A stretch of DNA of 64,000 bases from Clonostachys chloroleuca (lineage: Eukaryota; Ascomycota; Sordariomycetes; Hypocreales; Bionectriaceae), in assembly GCA_037952775.1 (NCBI GenBank), contig JBANAY010000004.1, forward strand, positions 3,844,001 to 3,908,000, in the 5' to 3' direction. Of the stretch, positions 8,340 to 18,464 are shown piece after piece. Under the pieces are notes generated by a model, which saw only the letters and a program-made list of their open reading frames with translations, made no database searches and was not told where the DNA came from. Positions within the stretch are counted from its first letter, which is position 1. Each line of letters starts with the position of its first letter. Made by a program: the position numbers and the translations under genes.

Positions 8340-10690
8340 ATGCAACACTCGCCGCAAAGTCTGTTAGAAATTCGCGCCAACGTGGCTGGTTTGCCTGGAC
8401 CATATCTAGAGGAGGACTTAGCAGCGTATCGGCAGTTTGACGATATTAGACAGTGCCCCTTGATTATTCTTTCTTTTGACTGTCCGGAGGATTTCCGTTT
8501 CTCAAATATTTATCCAAGTAATGGTAATAGATCAGGTATCCGGATAAGTCGACAAGGGGACATGCTTTGGTTTGACTGCAAGCTACACAATATTTCAGCT
8601 CCCTCGCGAATCAAAGGCGGACCTCAGCCTATAAACATTGCGCGACACCTCATACCACCGTCCATTACGTTGAAATCATTCGCGTGGCAGATCTATAGTA
8701 ATGTGCTTTGTTGCTTCAGCGACGCTCTCCTCTTTTTTATTCCCGAGCATGAAGGCGCTTCAGCAGCCATTGACATGCTCTGTTGTTGGGTAGGGACACT
8801 GTCCCTGCAGAGTATCTATCGGCCGCTCCGTATCATTTTAGTCCACGCGAAAGAGAAGCCAAACCAAGAGAAGTTCGAGTTTGATCTCATAGCGACACTG
8901 ATTATGGCTCTTCGGTCTTCAAATCCAAGCCATTGCCCGACCTTTCGAAGTATGAGGTTGACACTTCGTCGACTATTCCGAATTATTCATGTCAAACTAT
9001 CCGATCCCAATACTTGTCGTCTCATAAGATTGGAGATGAATAAAGGGAACAGTGAAAGACAAAATGCGGGACTAGGATATTCACCGATGCACACAAAGAT
9101 CCTTCTGCATGCGGGGATTTCTTGGTTTTCGAAAGAATTGAAAGGCTTTGATCCTTTTCAGGCATCACGATCTAAGGTTCCGACGCCAGAAAATATCGGT
9201 TTCTATGTTGATATGCTTCTTGGAACTCATATCAAGGACTATGGGGCTAAAGAAACAGCAGCTTTGGTGGCCTCTGCCCTATCCATCGACGCGTATCCTC
9301 CAAGAATTCATAGTACGTATATCTTCTCAACCCGAACATCCAGACCTAGACTAAGAAGGCAGGGTTTTCGCCGAGTTATACATTCGAAAAATTGTACCAG
9401 ACACAAATTGAAATATGTGCAATTAAAGCTAGCCTGCCTGGATTATCTCAGATGATTAGACAAGAGTTTATAGACCAGAATAGCGATCCCTCTCATCTAA
9501 CGCTGGACCCTTACACCGCCCATACAATTCGACTACGACACTCCAAACCCAGAGAAATTTTCGCCGGTTGTTCCATCTGCCTGATAAAGGATCCCGTTTA
9601 TCATCTCGGTTGCCACCAAATATGTGGCGACTGTGGTAGCCGTTGTGCTGCGGCTTATAGCATCCAGAGCTGCCCATTTTGCGGCTCCCAAGGTTTCCGA
9701 GGAATTATCATACAGCCACCAACTGCAGGAGCAAGGTTTTTGAGTCTTCATGGTGATAGACCGCACGATATCTTCAAATTCTTGAACTACTTGCAGAAAT
9801 CCACCTCTACCCCTCTTGAATATCTTTTCGACAATATAATCGGCACAGGGATGGGTATGAGCCCAACAGCCAGTGTCTCTAATGACGAACTAATTATCGT
9901 TGATAGGCGTATTCTTTGCAATTGCATTATTCCTTGAGGGTTGGTCTCTTGACGACTGCAGGCATCATCTAGGTCGGCTACGAAACATACGAATAAGCAG
10001 AGGTGTGAATCTCAGGAGCGTCAGTACACTTCGACAAGATATCCAATTTCAAACAATAAGCTTTGGGAAAGGCCTGCGATGGAAATTCCAAGACATTGAA
10101 TCATTCGGTAACACCAGTATCAAATCTAACGGTTTCTGCGATTCGACAATAAGAATTCAGTGAGTGTCCTATCATCATTAAGAGGGGCAGACTCTGACGT
10201 TGTCACAAGACGAAAACAAAGTTACCCAAGAGCCCCAAACTTGAGAATAGATTACAGCGAACTCCCAGGTCCAGATGAATTACGATTTAGTTCAGAAACC
10301 TTGTTAACAAACCTTTTTTATGTTCAAGCTCAGACTGTTCCAAGCTTTTATACTAGCCCAGATTCTTTCACAATAAGTATATTGTGTCGGATCCCGTCTG
10401 GCCAGTATTTGGCTCGAATAATATCACGTCTATATCGCCAAAAGGCTCATGTGTTCTATAGGAAGACAGAGGAAGAGTACACCAAAGTGCTACTTTGCAG
10501 CAAGGTTGAATTAGATACTGTCATGTCACACGGACGATTCCAAAGAGATCTCACTGTTAGACTGTTGTCGCCAGACACATTACTTGACTTCCAGATCTCT
10601 ACGTCAAATTTTATGCATAGAATCAGTGGATCACCAATAACCTTAAGAGATCTAGCTGATTTACAGGGCATAACTTGTGTATTTAGATAA
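8340..10690 (+). CDS. patatin-like protein with N-terminal domain and zinc-finger region, catalytic motifs lost
   Basis: Four exons (8340..9312, 9363..9854, 9907..10159, 10210..10690) total 2,199 bp, an exact 732-residue frame. The first three introns boundaries use good signals; the third acceptor (CACAAG at 10209, branch CTGAC) is less certain. After a ~320-residue N-terminal region comes a Cys-rich, RING-like segment ('AGCSICLIKDPVYHLGC', 'CGDCGSRC', 'CPFCG'), then a patatin start. The conserved glycine-rich oxyanion loop (DGGGxRG in active members) reads 'SLHGDRPHDIF', and the GTSSGG nucleophile elbow reads GTGMGG across the second intron, so the catalytic Ser is missing. The DGG/Asp half of the dyad is not recognisable. 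The C-terminal 'ILCRIPSGQYLARIISRLY' region follows. Probably a non-hydrolytic pseudoenzyme related to fungal patatin NLR-like proteins. Confidence 0.65.
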
Positions 10691-10790
10691 AAATGGCAAG
10701 GAATGTTATAAGGCTTTCGACTCTCTCTCGTTCAAACTTCCATTGATGAGTAACTAATGTGAACTACATACATTTCGAGACACTGAAAAA

Positions 10791-11306
10791 CTAGGAGAAG
10801 CATTCATCGAGTAATGACATGAGGGCTTTCTTTTTTGTGGATGACAATTGCCTTGCTTTTTTGATTGGTGATGCTGAAATCTCGATCATGCCCGATGGAA
10901 CGGTTCCATGATCTATCGTGTGGGAGCGTGTAGGTGTCAGCCTTGTTGTTTTTGTTGATGCTGCGGTCGGTGTATCTTTTGGCGCCGCTACACCTCCCGT
11001 TGTAGTCGTCATCTCCTCAGAATATTCCGATGATGATGAGGATGTTTCTCGAGACATTCGGTCGCAGACGCGATCAAATTGATCGGGACCCCACAGGGTA
11101 TTATCAGGGCACCGTGATGATATCTCGCGGTACAATCCTCTATGGGATTCATACCCATAGGACTGGCCATCCTCGTCCTGAATAAAAACAAGGACTCTGC
11201 CATGATAAAATCGAAAGTATTCGTGTGCCTTCTTGCCGAGCCCTTGTCGGCGATTCCGCATGCCAGCGGCAGGGTTTCTGTTTTGTTCTTGTCGTCGTCG
11301 GGTCAT
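10791..11306 (-). CDS. MADS-box-like (SRF-type) protein
   Basis: A single exon of 171 residues from ATG 11306. Residues 1-55 resemble the MADS DNA-binding half: basic 'RNRRQGLGKKAHEYFRFYHG' followed by a short strand pair 'RVLVFIQDEDGQSYGYES'. The remainder is low-complexity Ser/Thr (a TTTT and an SSSSS run) with a basic patch near the end (SPIKKARQ), suggesting a small nuclear protein. It is the second MADS-only protein in the window (other at 1312..1890) but is not a close copy. No K-domain or activation domain is visible. It converges with the patatin-like gene 100 bp away. Confidence 0.6.
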   Translation of the reverse strand: MTRRRQEQNRNPAAGMRNRRQGLGKKAHEYFRFYHGRVLVFIQDEDGQSYGYESHRGLYREISSRCPDNTLWGPDQFDRVCDRMSRETSSSSSEYSEEMTTTTGGVAAPKDTPTAASTKTTRLTPTRSHTIDHGTVPSGMIEISASPIKKARQLSSTKKKALMSLLDECFS

Positions 11307-11628
11307 GTTGTTCCTCTGTCGGTTTGCTGATGATGTGTGTAGAGCAGCATGGCCTATGTCGGTTCTTTATAACAGTAATATAACCCTTCCATCGCTCAGT
11401 TGGCGCTTATTTCAGGTGTGCCACGATTTGGCGCTTAGTCTCTAATTTGGGCGACAGGCCCCAGATCGGCGCTTACAGTCTAATTATAGCCAGCTGCACA
11501 CGCGCGCGCTTCGATCGTACAGGGGCTATTATGTCTTTAATTAGCTTTTCAAATTTAATAATTCGAAATCAAGGTGCCTCTTAAAGAGCTCCTAAGCCAT
11601 TTCCTTGAGATCACTATACACCGTAGGA

Positions 11629-13464
11629 ATGGAATTAGATAGTCTGTTCTGGTGCCTGATAGCACTCGCGTGCCTTTTTGTGGTCCTTGGTATCCTTGCC
11701 ATTATATCATACTTCAATGGCAACTTGAAAGGGCTTTTTGTTCGCAAGATCAGCCAGCCAATTCTCATTCAAAGACGGCGTTGGGATAGCGTTACACGCC
11801 TTGACGCCATCCTTTTGCTATTCTATTTGTCGTTGAATGTATTGTTCCTTCTGGTTCCGTTTACTGAGCTCTCTGAATGGCGAAAAATAGAGAAGAAGAG
11901 TGCACTTCTCTCTGCTATTCAGATCTTTCTTCTTTGTACGGGCATGCGCTTAGGCCCGGTTCAAATTCTCAATTTTCATAGAACATCATATCATATATTC
12001 CACCATTGGACCGGACGCTTCGCCATACTTCAGGCAATCTGCCACTCAATTATAGTCATATCGCAACGGCCTGAGGCAGAAACGCCCGGAGCAAAGCGGA
12101 GGGTTTACACAGGATATGGTGTACGTTTCCTCATCTGATTCCAAGCGGCTGCTAACACACATCAAGCTCTTTGGGGGACTCCTTGTAATTCTTGCAACCT
12201 CATTGGTGTGGCTAAGGACTGCTCAAGGTAGATGGTTCAGCTTGTGTCACCAGGTATTGGCCGTCGTGGCTCTTGCGGTTCTTTTTTGGCATGTTCTTTG
12301 CACATCAAGCATTATAGGGAAGGTAATTGTCGGGTTATCTTGCTTCTGCTCTTCAGTTTCCCTCGGTTACAAGGGCTGGAAACTTCTCTTTCCGCTTTCC
12401 GCAACCATTTTTCAGGCCAGGAGTTATGATGAATCGAACATCGTCACAATTGAAGCAGAGTTGAAACAAAAAGGATCGCTTCATGTGACTCCAGGTAGCT
12501 ACTTCTTAATTTCGATTCGACATCACATACCTTCTGTTGCCGCTGTTGCTGTTCTCTGCGGCTCGGAGACCAATAGGACCACGAGCGCCCTCAAATTTAT
12601 TTTCTCGGAGAGCAGCTGGAATCGAAGCTTGATTGCACTCAAGCCAAACGATAAGATCTCTCTCGATGGACCATATGGTAAAGACTACGGGCTTGAAAAT
12701 TACGAAAATGTTATGCTTCTCGCCAAAGGCATCGGAATCGTCGGCCTTCTGCCCCTTGCTGTTGATCTGGCAGAACGCAAATACCACGATAGCGATATCC
12801 AAAATCAGATCTTGAAGCATGAAGCTCAACGAAACGAACTATTTAGAAATCGTTTCGAGGAATGGGAAGAGACAAGGCGAGACCTGGAGAGAAAGAGATG
12901 CTTTTTAGACGCCACCAAAAAGGTTGTCATTTTATGGTGTCTAGAGGATTATTCCCAGATGAAGCCACTGACAGATGAACTGTTAAAGTTGAAGAAACTA
13001 GACTCTGCTCATGTAAGCCTTTTATTCGCTTCTTATCCCAATTTATTTCTCCTTCTGACATTCTCAAACGTTTCTAGAAGCTTCTAGTAGTCTGGTGTCG
13101 ATATAAAGCCTCGGCTAAAACGCCAACTGAAACATCGGAAACAGGGGTCGGTAAGCTAGAGAAATACCCTCCGCCGTTCTATGTTCCCAAAGATAATTGG
13201 TTTTGGAAATGTATGAGTCACTCTTGTCACGCCTTTGAACGGATGATGGCTACCAAAGTAGCTGACGAGCGAAGGCGGGAGAAGGGTAAAATGGTCGTAG
13301 CAGGTACGTGCTCTACATCTGTCTAGTTTCAGTTAATTTAACAGGTTCTAGTCTGCGGCGACCCAAATTTCACGAAGAATATGCGGGAGGCTACAATTTC
13401 TGGGTCGGCATATATGCCAATGGATTTCATTGAGATTGAGTATCGCCCAAGAGCAGGATATTAG
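11629..13464 (+). CDS. ferric reductase-like membrane oxidoreductase
   Basis: Exons 11629..12120, 12167..13012, 13078..13296 and 13345..13464 sum to 1,677 bp, an exact 558-residue frame. The N-terminal half has several membrane helices; candidate haem histidines lie in 'YHIFHHWTGRF', 'AICHSIIV', 'SLCHQVL' and 'LFWHVL'. A cytosolic FAD/NAD(P)H part follows: 'VTPGSYFLISI', then 'SLDGPYG', 'LAKGIGIVGLLP' and the C-terminal 'VLVCGDPNF', the NAD(P)H-pocket Cys-Gly. The usual FAD motif HPF(S/T) is not present where expected, so this is a divergent member. The last intron uses GTAGCA at 13297: the stronger-looking GTACGT a few bases on would shift the frame and destroy the conserved Cys-Gly end. Likely plasma-membrane metal reductase; substrate unproven. 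Confidence 0.75.
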
Positions 13465-14000
13465 TATTCACGAAGCGGGGGTTTGTAAGAATGGGAGCAT
13501 GTAATTGAATATCAAGAGAAATGGCTTAGATCTAGTCAACTTAGGGAATTTCATTACTATAAGAAAATGCTATTCGTGCCAGATAAGCAATAGAAGCGAG
13601 GATAACGATCCCTTGGGTTCAGGAAGTACCGAATGTAAAGGGCATGACTGGAGTACTCTCCCATCTAACTCTAACTCTACTCTGAATACTACGTGCTATG
13701 TGCCTGGCGCAGTCTTGCCGCTTCGTCTATATAGTTCGTCCCATCCCACTCGTCCCTAATTATTCTCCCCAATCTCTTAGAAGGCGAATCCACCAAGGGA
13801 CGTGTTCCTCCCATCCCACAAGCCCGTCCCGAATAGCTGTAGGCCGCGAAGTATTGGTGCGGTGCCTGCATTTAATTCTAAATGCGATTTTTAGCATATT
13901 AAACTTAACACTAGCTAAAATGTATATTTAATCAGACGGGAACATATCCTTAGCCTTCTTCTCCTGGCTCACCTTTCATCACTGTCCCGTTCTAATCCCA
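13465..14000 (+). other. intergenic, 536 bp
   Basis: No gene is supported here. A few short frames on both strands lack splice partners and codon character. Pyrimidine-rich DNA just before 14001 probably belongs to the promoter of the BRCT/Ala-rich gene. Confidence 0.5.
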
Positions 14001-16025
14001 ATGGCTACCCGTATTGGATGCGCTGGTAGTCTAGATAAATCACAGTCCCAGATCAAGAGGGCTGTGAACTACAATATTGATGGTGCAAAATATACCGACG
14101 ATCTTGATTTCCAAATTCTTATTACCAAAGATGGTACGGACACCAAAAAGACCCGAGATGCTCTAAAGCGGAAAGTGGACATCGTGAACATACAATACCT
14201 CCACGACTGTGAAAAACAGCGTAAACTTGTGGAGATCGAAAATCAGCATCGGGTTTTGGTCGAGGGCGGGCGCGATACAAGTGGGGGGACTGGGACGCCA
14301 AAAACGGCTGAAGAGGAAGCGGCAGCGGCGAAAAAGGCCGGGGAAGATGTAGCGACAGCGGCAACGTCAGCCAAGAAAGCGGAAGAGCTTGCGGCAGAGG
14401 CGGCAGCAACAGTGGAAAAGGTCAATGAAGCATTGACAGCAGCAGAGTGGGCGGCAGCCGCGACAGCAAAGAACACTAAAGATGAGGCGGTGATCAAGAA
14501 GGTGAAAGAGAAAGCGGCGGAGGTGGTGGCAGCAAGAGAAAAAGCAGTGAAGGCCAAAGAAGAAGCGGCGGCAGCAGCGGCGGCGGCAACAAAGGCTGAA
14601 GGTGAAGCAACGGCGGCGGCGGCGGCGGCGGAAAAGGACGCTGAAGATGATGCGGTGGTTAAAAAGGCTAGGAATGATATGGCGGCGGCGGCAGCAGCGG
14701 CGAAGAAGGCTGAAGAGCTTGCGGCAGCAGCGGCGACAACGGCAAAGAAGGCTGAAAGTGAGGCCACCGCAGCGGCGGCAGCAGCGAAGAATATTCAGCA
14801 AACAACTGGCGATGATGAGAAGAAAATGACGAAAAAAATTGAAGAGGCAGCGTCAACGGTATCAGAGAGTGCAAAAAGTGTGGAAGCAGCGAAAATGGAA
14901 GCCCAGAGGAAGGCAGAAGGGGTAAAAGAAGCCGTTGCTGCGATGGAGGCGGCGAAGCTTTCAGCAACCTCAGAACCGGACCAAGCAGCCAAGCAGAAGT
15001 TCATGGAAGCAGCAACTGAGGCAGCACAGCGGGCCGAGATTGAAGCGAAGGAAGCCACGGAAGCCGCCAATAATGGTAAGGCGGCGTTCGAGAAAATCCT
15101 CGAGAAAATCCAAGAACTCTTGCTTTGGGCAAAAAAACTAGAAGAATCTGAGGCAGATGATGCGACAAAACAAGCTGCGAGGGCTTTTATATCAACAGCA
15201 AATGAAGCAAAAATCAAAGCACGGTCGGCTCTGGATGATGCAGAAGCGGCAGTAGCTGCCGCTACAGAAGCGAAAATGAAAGCTCAAGTACCAGAAAAGA
15301 GGAGCATTCATGAAATACACACTACTATAACACCAGAAGAACTTCAAAATATTCTACAGAGGTTGCGAACGCTGGAAAATGAATTGAGTTCGGCTGGGAT
15401 CAGCTACGGCTGGGTTAAATCCATGATTCCCTGGATGAACAAACCAGACGAATTTGACAATCTTGACAACGTAAAGCCAATGCCACCCTTCAAGTATGAG
15501 GGATGCAATGTTTCAATTGTGGCTATTCTGAGATTCAGATCATACGCTTTATGCATAGAAAATAGCGATCATCTACCTGAGAGTGAAAGACCTCGTTTTC
15601 CACGATCTTGGCTTGTGACAGGAGCAAATATGCTTGGGCAAGTTGAAAAATTTATGGAGCCAGGAAGCAAAGGGGGCTGTAATGGAGCATACAAACTCCC
15701 TAGCCAGAAGGTATCCAATATCAAGTCGAAGAAACACAATGAATTCATGGTTCTTACAGTTGCAACCACGGAAGATGGCGCGTATGCCATGGTGGTTGGA
15801 AAAAATTCGGTGGACGAAAAGTGGCGGGTTTACTCAAAATCCACGATTTTATCGAAGTTCAGGAGCAGAGGAGAGAGACTGCTTGATAATATCAGAGATG
15901 CATCTGGCCAGCCCAGGCTTGGTGACGGAGGCGAGACGGCTCAGGCTGATTATGAAGAGTTTGAGAGAGCGCTCGGCTCGTTTGTAAAGACAGAGGAAGT
16001 GGATGATCAGATGATGCTGTCTTGA
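14001..16025 (+). CDS. BRCT-domain protein with a 350-residue Ala-rich coiled coil
   Basis: A single exon of 674 residues. Residues ~5-85 look like one BRCT domain: 'GCAGSLDKSQSQIKRAV', a 'DFQILITKDG' strand, then 'ALKRKVDIVNIQYLHDC', the last Cys at the usual W..C position with Tyr/Leu instead of Trp. Residues ~95-440 are an extreme Ala/Lys/Glu heptad-like region encoded by imperfect GCG/GCA repeats, predicted to be one long charged single helix or coiled coil. Residues ~450-674 form a second globular part with 'PRFPRSWLVTGANMLG' and 'DEKWRVYSKSTIL', not recognised. BRCT domains bind phosphopeptides in DNA-damage and cell-cycle proteins; that role is inferred. GC-rich repetition makes the coiled part prone to length changes. 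Confidence 0.6.
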   Translation: MATRIGCAGSLDKSQSQIKRAVNYNIDGAKYTDDLDFQILITKDGTDTKKTRDALKRKVDIVNIQYLHDCEKQRKLVEIENQHRVLVEGGRDTSGGTGTPKTAEEEAAAAKKAGEDVATAATSAKKAEELAAEAAATVEKVNEALTAAEWAAAATAKNTKDEAVIKKVKEKAAEVVAAREKAVKAKEEAAAAAAAATKAEGEATAAAAAAEKDAEDDAVVKKARNDMAAAAAAAKKAEELAAAAATTAKKAESEATAAAAAAKNIQQTTGDDEKKMTKKIEEAASTVSESAKSVEAAKMEAQRKAEGVKEAVAAMEAAKLSATSEPDQAAKQKFMEAATEAAQRAEIEAKEATEAANNGKAAFEKILEKIQELLLWAKKLEESEADDATKQAARAFISTANEAKIKARSALDDAEAAVAAATEAKMKAQVPEKRSIHEIHTTITPEELQNILQRLRTLENELSSAGISYGWVKSMIPWMNKPDEFDNLDNVKPMPPFKYEGCNVSIVAILRFRSYALCIENSDHLPESERPRFPRSWLVTGANMLGQVEKFMEPGSKGGCNGAYKLPSQKVSNIKSKKHNEFMVLTVATTEDGAYAMVVGKNSVDEKWRVYSKSTILSKFRSRGERLLDNIRDASGQPRLGDGGETAQADYEEFERALGSFVKTEEVDDQMMLS

Positions 16026-16097
16026 AGGCCAATTCCCTTAAGTTCTAGTTTTGTCCTTTCTGGCTGGTTACAGCGTAATTTAGCGCCGTTGCTTTGC

Positions 16098-16427
16098 TCT
16101 TGCCCCTTATGCCCTGTGTGCAGCTCTGCCCGTGCCCTGTAGCTTTGCCCTGTGTCCCGTGCCCCGTGTCCCGTGCCCTGTGTACACTTTGCCCGTGCCC
16201 TGTAGCTTTCCCTGTGCCATGCGCCGTGCCCCTAGCTTTGCCCCGTAGCTTTGCCCTGTGCCCTGTGCCCCGTGCCCCGTGCCCCGTGCCCTGTGTACAG
16301 CTTTGCCCGTGCCCTGTAGCTTTGCCCGTGCCCTGTAGCTTTGCCCGTGCCCTGTAGCTTTGCCCGTGCCCGCTTTGCCCGTAGCTTTGCCCCATGCCCC
16401 CCGTGCCCCCTGTGCCCCCCGTGCGCC
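16098..16427. repeat. GC-rich minisatellite
   Basis: About 330 bp of degenerate tandem repeats. The clearest unit is ~19 bp built on 'CCCTGTAGCTTTGCCCGTG' (several tandem copies around 16300..16370), mixed with shorter CCCCGTG units. Long frames on both strands here are artefacts of the repetition. Confidence 0.85.
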
Positions 16428-16635
16428 GCCTAACCCATCGTAGTGTGATACCGTCCATGTAAACGCGGCCGTCGCCTTCGATTTTTAATTTTGGGGATAT
16501 CGAATTAAGCGCCGCGCTTAACCCCCATTTCACATTCCGCCAAGCCGCTCATCCAAAATGGCGCACTTTTATTAATAGCCTAGGCAATGCATTCCATTTC
16601 GCTCCACACTCTCCTGCTTTGTACATGTACACATC

Positions 16636-16967
16636 ATGAAGCATTATCTCGCGACCTTGAAGCACCTTGACTCCCTTCAAGTACAGATATGGACCCATCT
16701 TGACCTTCTGCAGAGTGAAAACTCTGCCGGCCCACTGCAACAGCTCTATGAGCAAATTGTACTTTTGCAAAATAATATCAATATGACGCGAGGGCAGCTT
16801 GTTAGAGACCGCTTGCGCCTAATGGTTGCGGAAAAGAATGTGAGTCGACCCTAGAACCCCTCAATCCGTCCCGCTACTGACGAAGCCTCCAGATTGTCCC
16901 CACCGCCCCCACCACGTCGATAAGATCCTGTGCTTGGCCAGAATCCCCAAGTGGGAAATCAGGTTAA
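16636..16967 (+). CDS. small helical protein, two exons
   Basis: Exons 16636..16839 and 16893..16967 join at a 53-bp intron (donor GTGAGT, CTGAC branch site, acceptor CAG, phase 0) to give 92 residues. The first exon is amphipathic helix throughout (KHLDSLQVQIWTHLDLLQ, 'QLYEQIVLLQNNIN'); the second is a short Pro/Ser tail. No signal peptide, membrane segment or recognised family. The clean splice and coiled-coil-like periodicity support coding, but the gene is short. Confidence 0.4.
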
Positions 16968-17144
16968 TAATTATGCGCTTTAATTGGCATTTGGGACGGA
17001 GGGGACGTGCTTTTGTGAAATCTTAAATTTCGTTTTTCGTGCACGATAGTTAATACAACTGATCTACTCCCTAAACCCAATATGTTAAATAACCATCTGC
17101 TTATTTTCTCCCGAGTGGCAATCGGCCTCAACATAAGTTTCAAC

Positions 17145-18464
17145 ATGCAGGACCTTGCCACCATGTCCCTCGGCGATGCATTACAGTATGTCAATGCATT
17201 GCCCGAGGGTGCATCCAAACAGCACTACTATGACGTTAGAATCAATCCTATTTCATATTTTCAGAGGGCATTCTCACACGCTCTTTTGCTCCTAGTGGCA
17301 ATGTTTGACACGGGATGTGTTTTAAGCGGTTCCCATGGCCTGGAGTTCTTTGTGCCCGGCTCTACAAGCCCTCTGTCTGATTGGGACTTTTATGTTCCAG
17401 GATACAAGCAATCTGTCCTTACTATGATCAAGACGTTGTGTATTTGTGGTGTTACGTGGTCGTTCGAAAGCGACCGCATCCAAGCCGGGCTTCAATCGCA
17501 TGGTTTTGTACATGTCAAGGCTACTGTCCTAAGGAAGCTTGCTTCATGGGTCGAATATCTCCCAGCTGAAATCGCAGTTGATGTCATCGGAAAAGAAGCA
17601 TATAATACCGTTCGGGCCTTTCAATCAGCTGAGAAGGATATTCATGTACAGATATATCGAGTATACTTCGGCCCAGACGGCACTATTCAAGTTACCCCAG
17701 ACAGTGAGCCACCATCATACGATCAATCTGGCAAACCGCCCATCTATGAAGAATCAATGGAGAGGGAGCCATACGAAGATTCACAGGGCAACCATTTCAG
17801 CATCCTTCATGGGCAGATCAAAACCCCAAATGGAATCCAAAATGTCCAGCTCATTATCGGACAATCCTTTTCTGGGGTTTCAGGATGTATGAGTTTCATC
17901 AAGTCATTTTACGCCAGCCACGTTCAATGCTTCGTTGGTGGATGGTGTGCCGGGCATATGTATTACTCTCTCGCCCATTCAAAGCGAGGCATTATTTGGA
18001 ATAATCAACGCACCGCCCAAATCAAAAGCGCACTCGAAAAATATGAGTCGAGAGGCTACATTTTTGAACCCGCCGGGAATGAAGATGAGTCGTATGTTCG
18101 CACATTCATGGATGATGATTCCATGTTCGTGGACTATGGCCACATATACCGTCATTATATACCAATTACCGGGCATCGTTTACTTTCATCTTGGCTCGAT
18201 AAGAGACGGAAAAACATTCAATTAATGTCATGGAATCACATTCACAAGTGCGTAGATTTATCTAACCCTATGGGAAAATTCCACAATTTGCAAAACAGGA
18301 AGGGCCTCACACCATTACCTCGAGGGGAGATGTGCCTGGCTGACCTCACTAGACAAGAGTTTGGCAACAACATGGTCGAAGAAGATCAAGAATGGATAGT
18401 AGCGCGATCTGGTACAGTATGGAATGCTCTACCCCCTGCCACATTGTGGGCATGGGTATTATAG
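17145..18464 (+). CDS. nucleotidyltransferase-like hypothetical protein (GS...DxD motif)
   Basis: A single exon. In-frame ATGs lie at 17082, 17145 and 17163; 17145 has A at -3 and gives 439 residues. The core 'VLSGSHGLEFFVPGS' followed closely by 'SDWDFYVPG' is a Gly-Ser plus Asp-x-Asp arrangement like the GS(x)nDxD active-site signature of Pol-beta-type nucleotidyltransferases. Proteins with 'SGS..LEFF.PGS..SDWDFY' are common, uncharacterised fungal accessory proteins. An acidic Pro-rich insert (PPSYDQSGKPPIYEESME) lies in the middle. A later catalytic Asp cannot be placed by eye. Function unknown; the nucleotidyltransferase fold is an inference from the motif. Confidence 0.6.
   Translation: MQDLATMSLGDALQYVNALPEGASKQHYYDVRINPISYFQRAFSHALLLLVAMFDTGCVLSGSHGLEFFVPGSTSPLSDWDFYVPGYKQSVLTMIKTLCICGVTWSFESDRIQAGLQSHGFVHVKATVLRKLASWVEYLPAEIAVDVIGKEAYNTVRAFQSAEKDIHVQIYRVYFGPDGTIQVTPDSEPPSYDQSGKPPIYEESMEREPYEDSQGNHFSILHGQIKTPNGIQNVQLIIGQSFSGVSGCMSFIKSFYASHVQCFVGGWCAGHMYYSLAHSKRGIIWNNQRTAQIKSALEKYESRGYIFEPAGNEDESYVRTFMDDDSMFVDYGHIYRHYIPITGHRLLSSWLDKRRKNIQLMSWNHIHKCVDLSNPMGKFHNLQNRKGLTPLPRGEMCLADLTRQEFGNNMVEEDQEWIVARSGTVWNALPPATLWAWVL

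Noticed and set aside
13297..13344. Intron starting at the GTACGT donor in the ferric reductase gene
   Set aside because: Leads into the wrong frame and loses the conserved Cys-Gly end; GTAGCA at 13297 keeps it.
14122..15217. Several long minus-strand and second-frame ORFs (Ser/Ala-, Arg- or Leu-rich)
   Set aside because: They are shadows of the Ala-rich repeat region; the plus frame has the BRCT start and a folded C-terminal domain, the others only low-complexity text.
16045..16533. 162-codon Gly/His-rich minus-strand ORF
   Set aside because: Created by the minisatellite; no start context, no domain.
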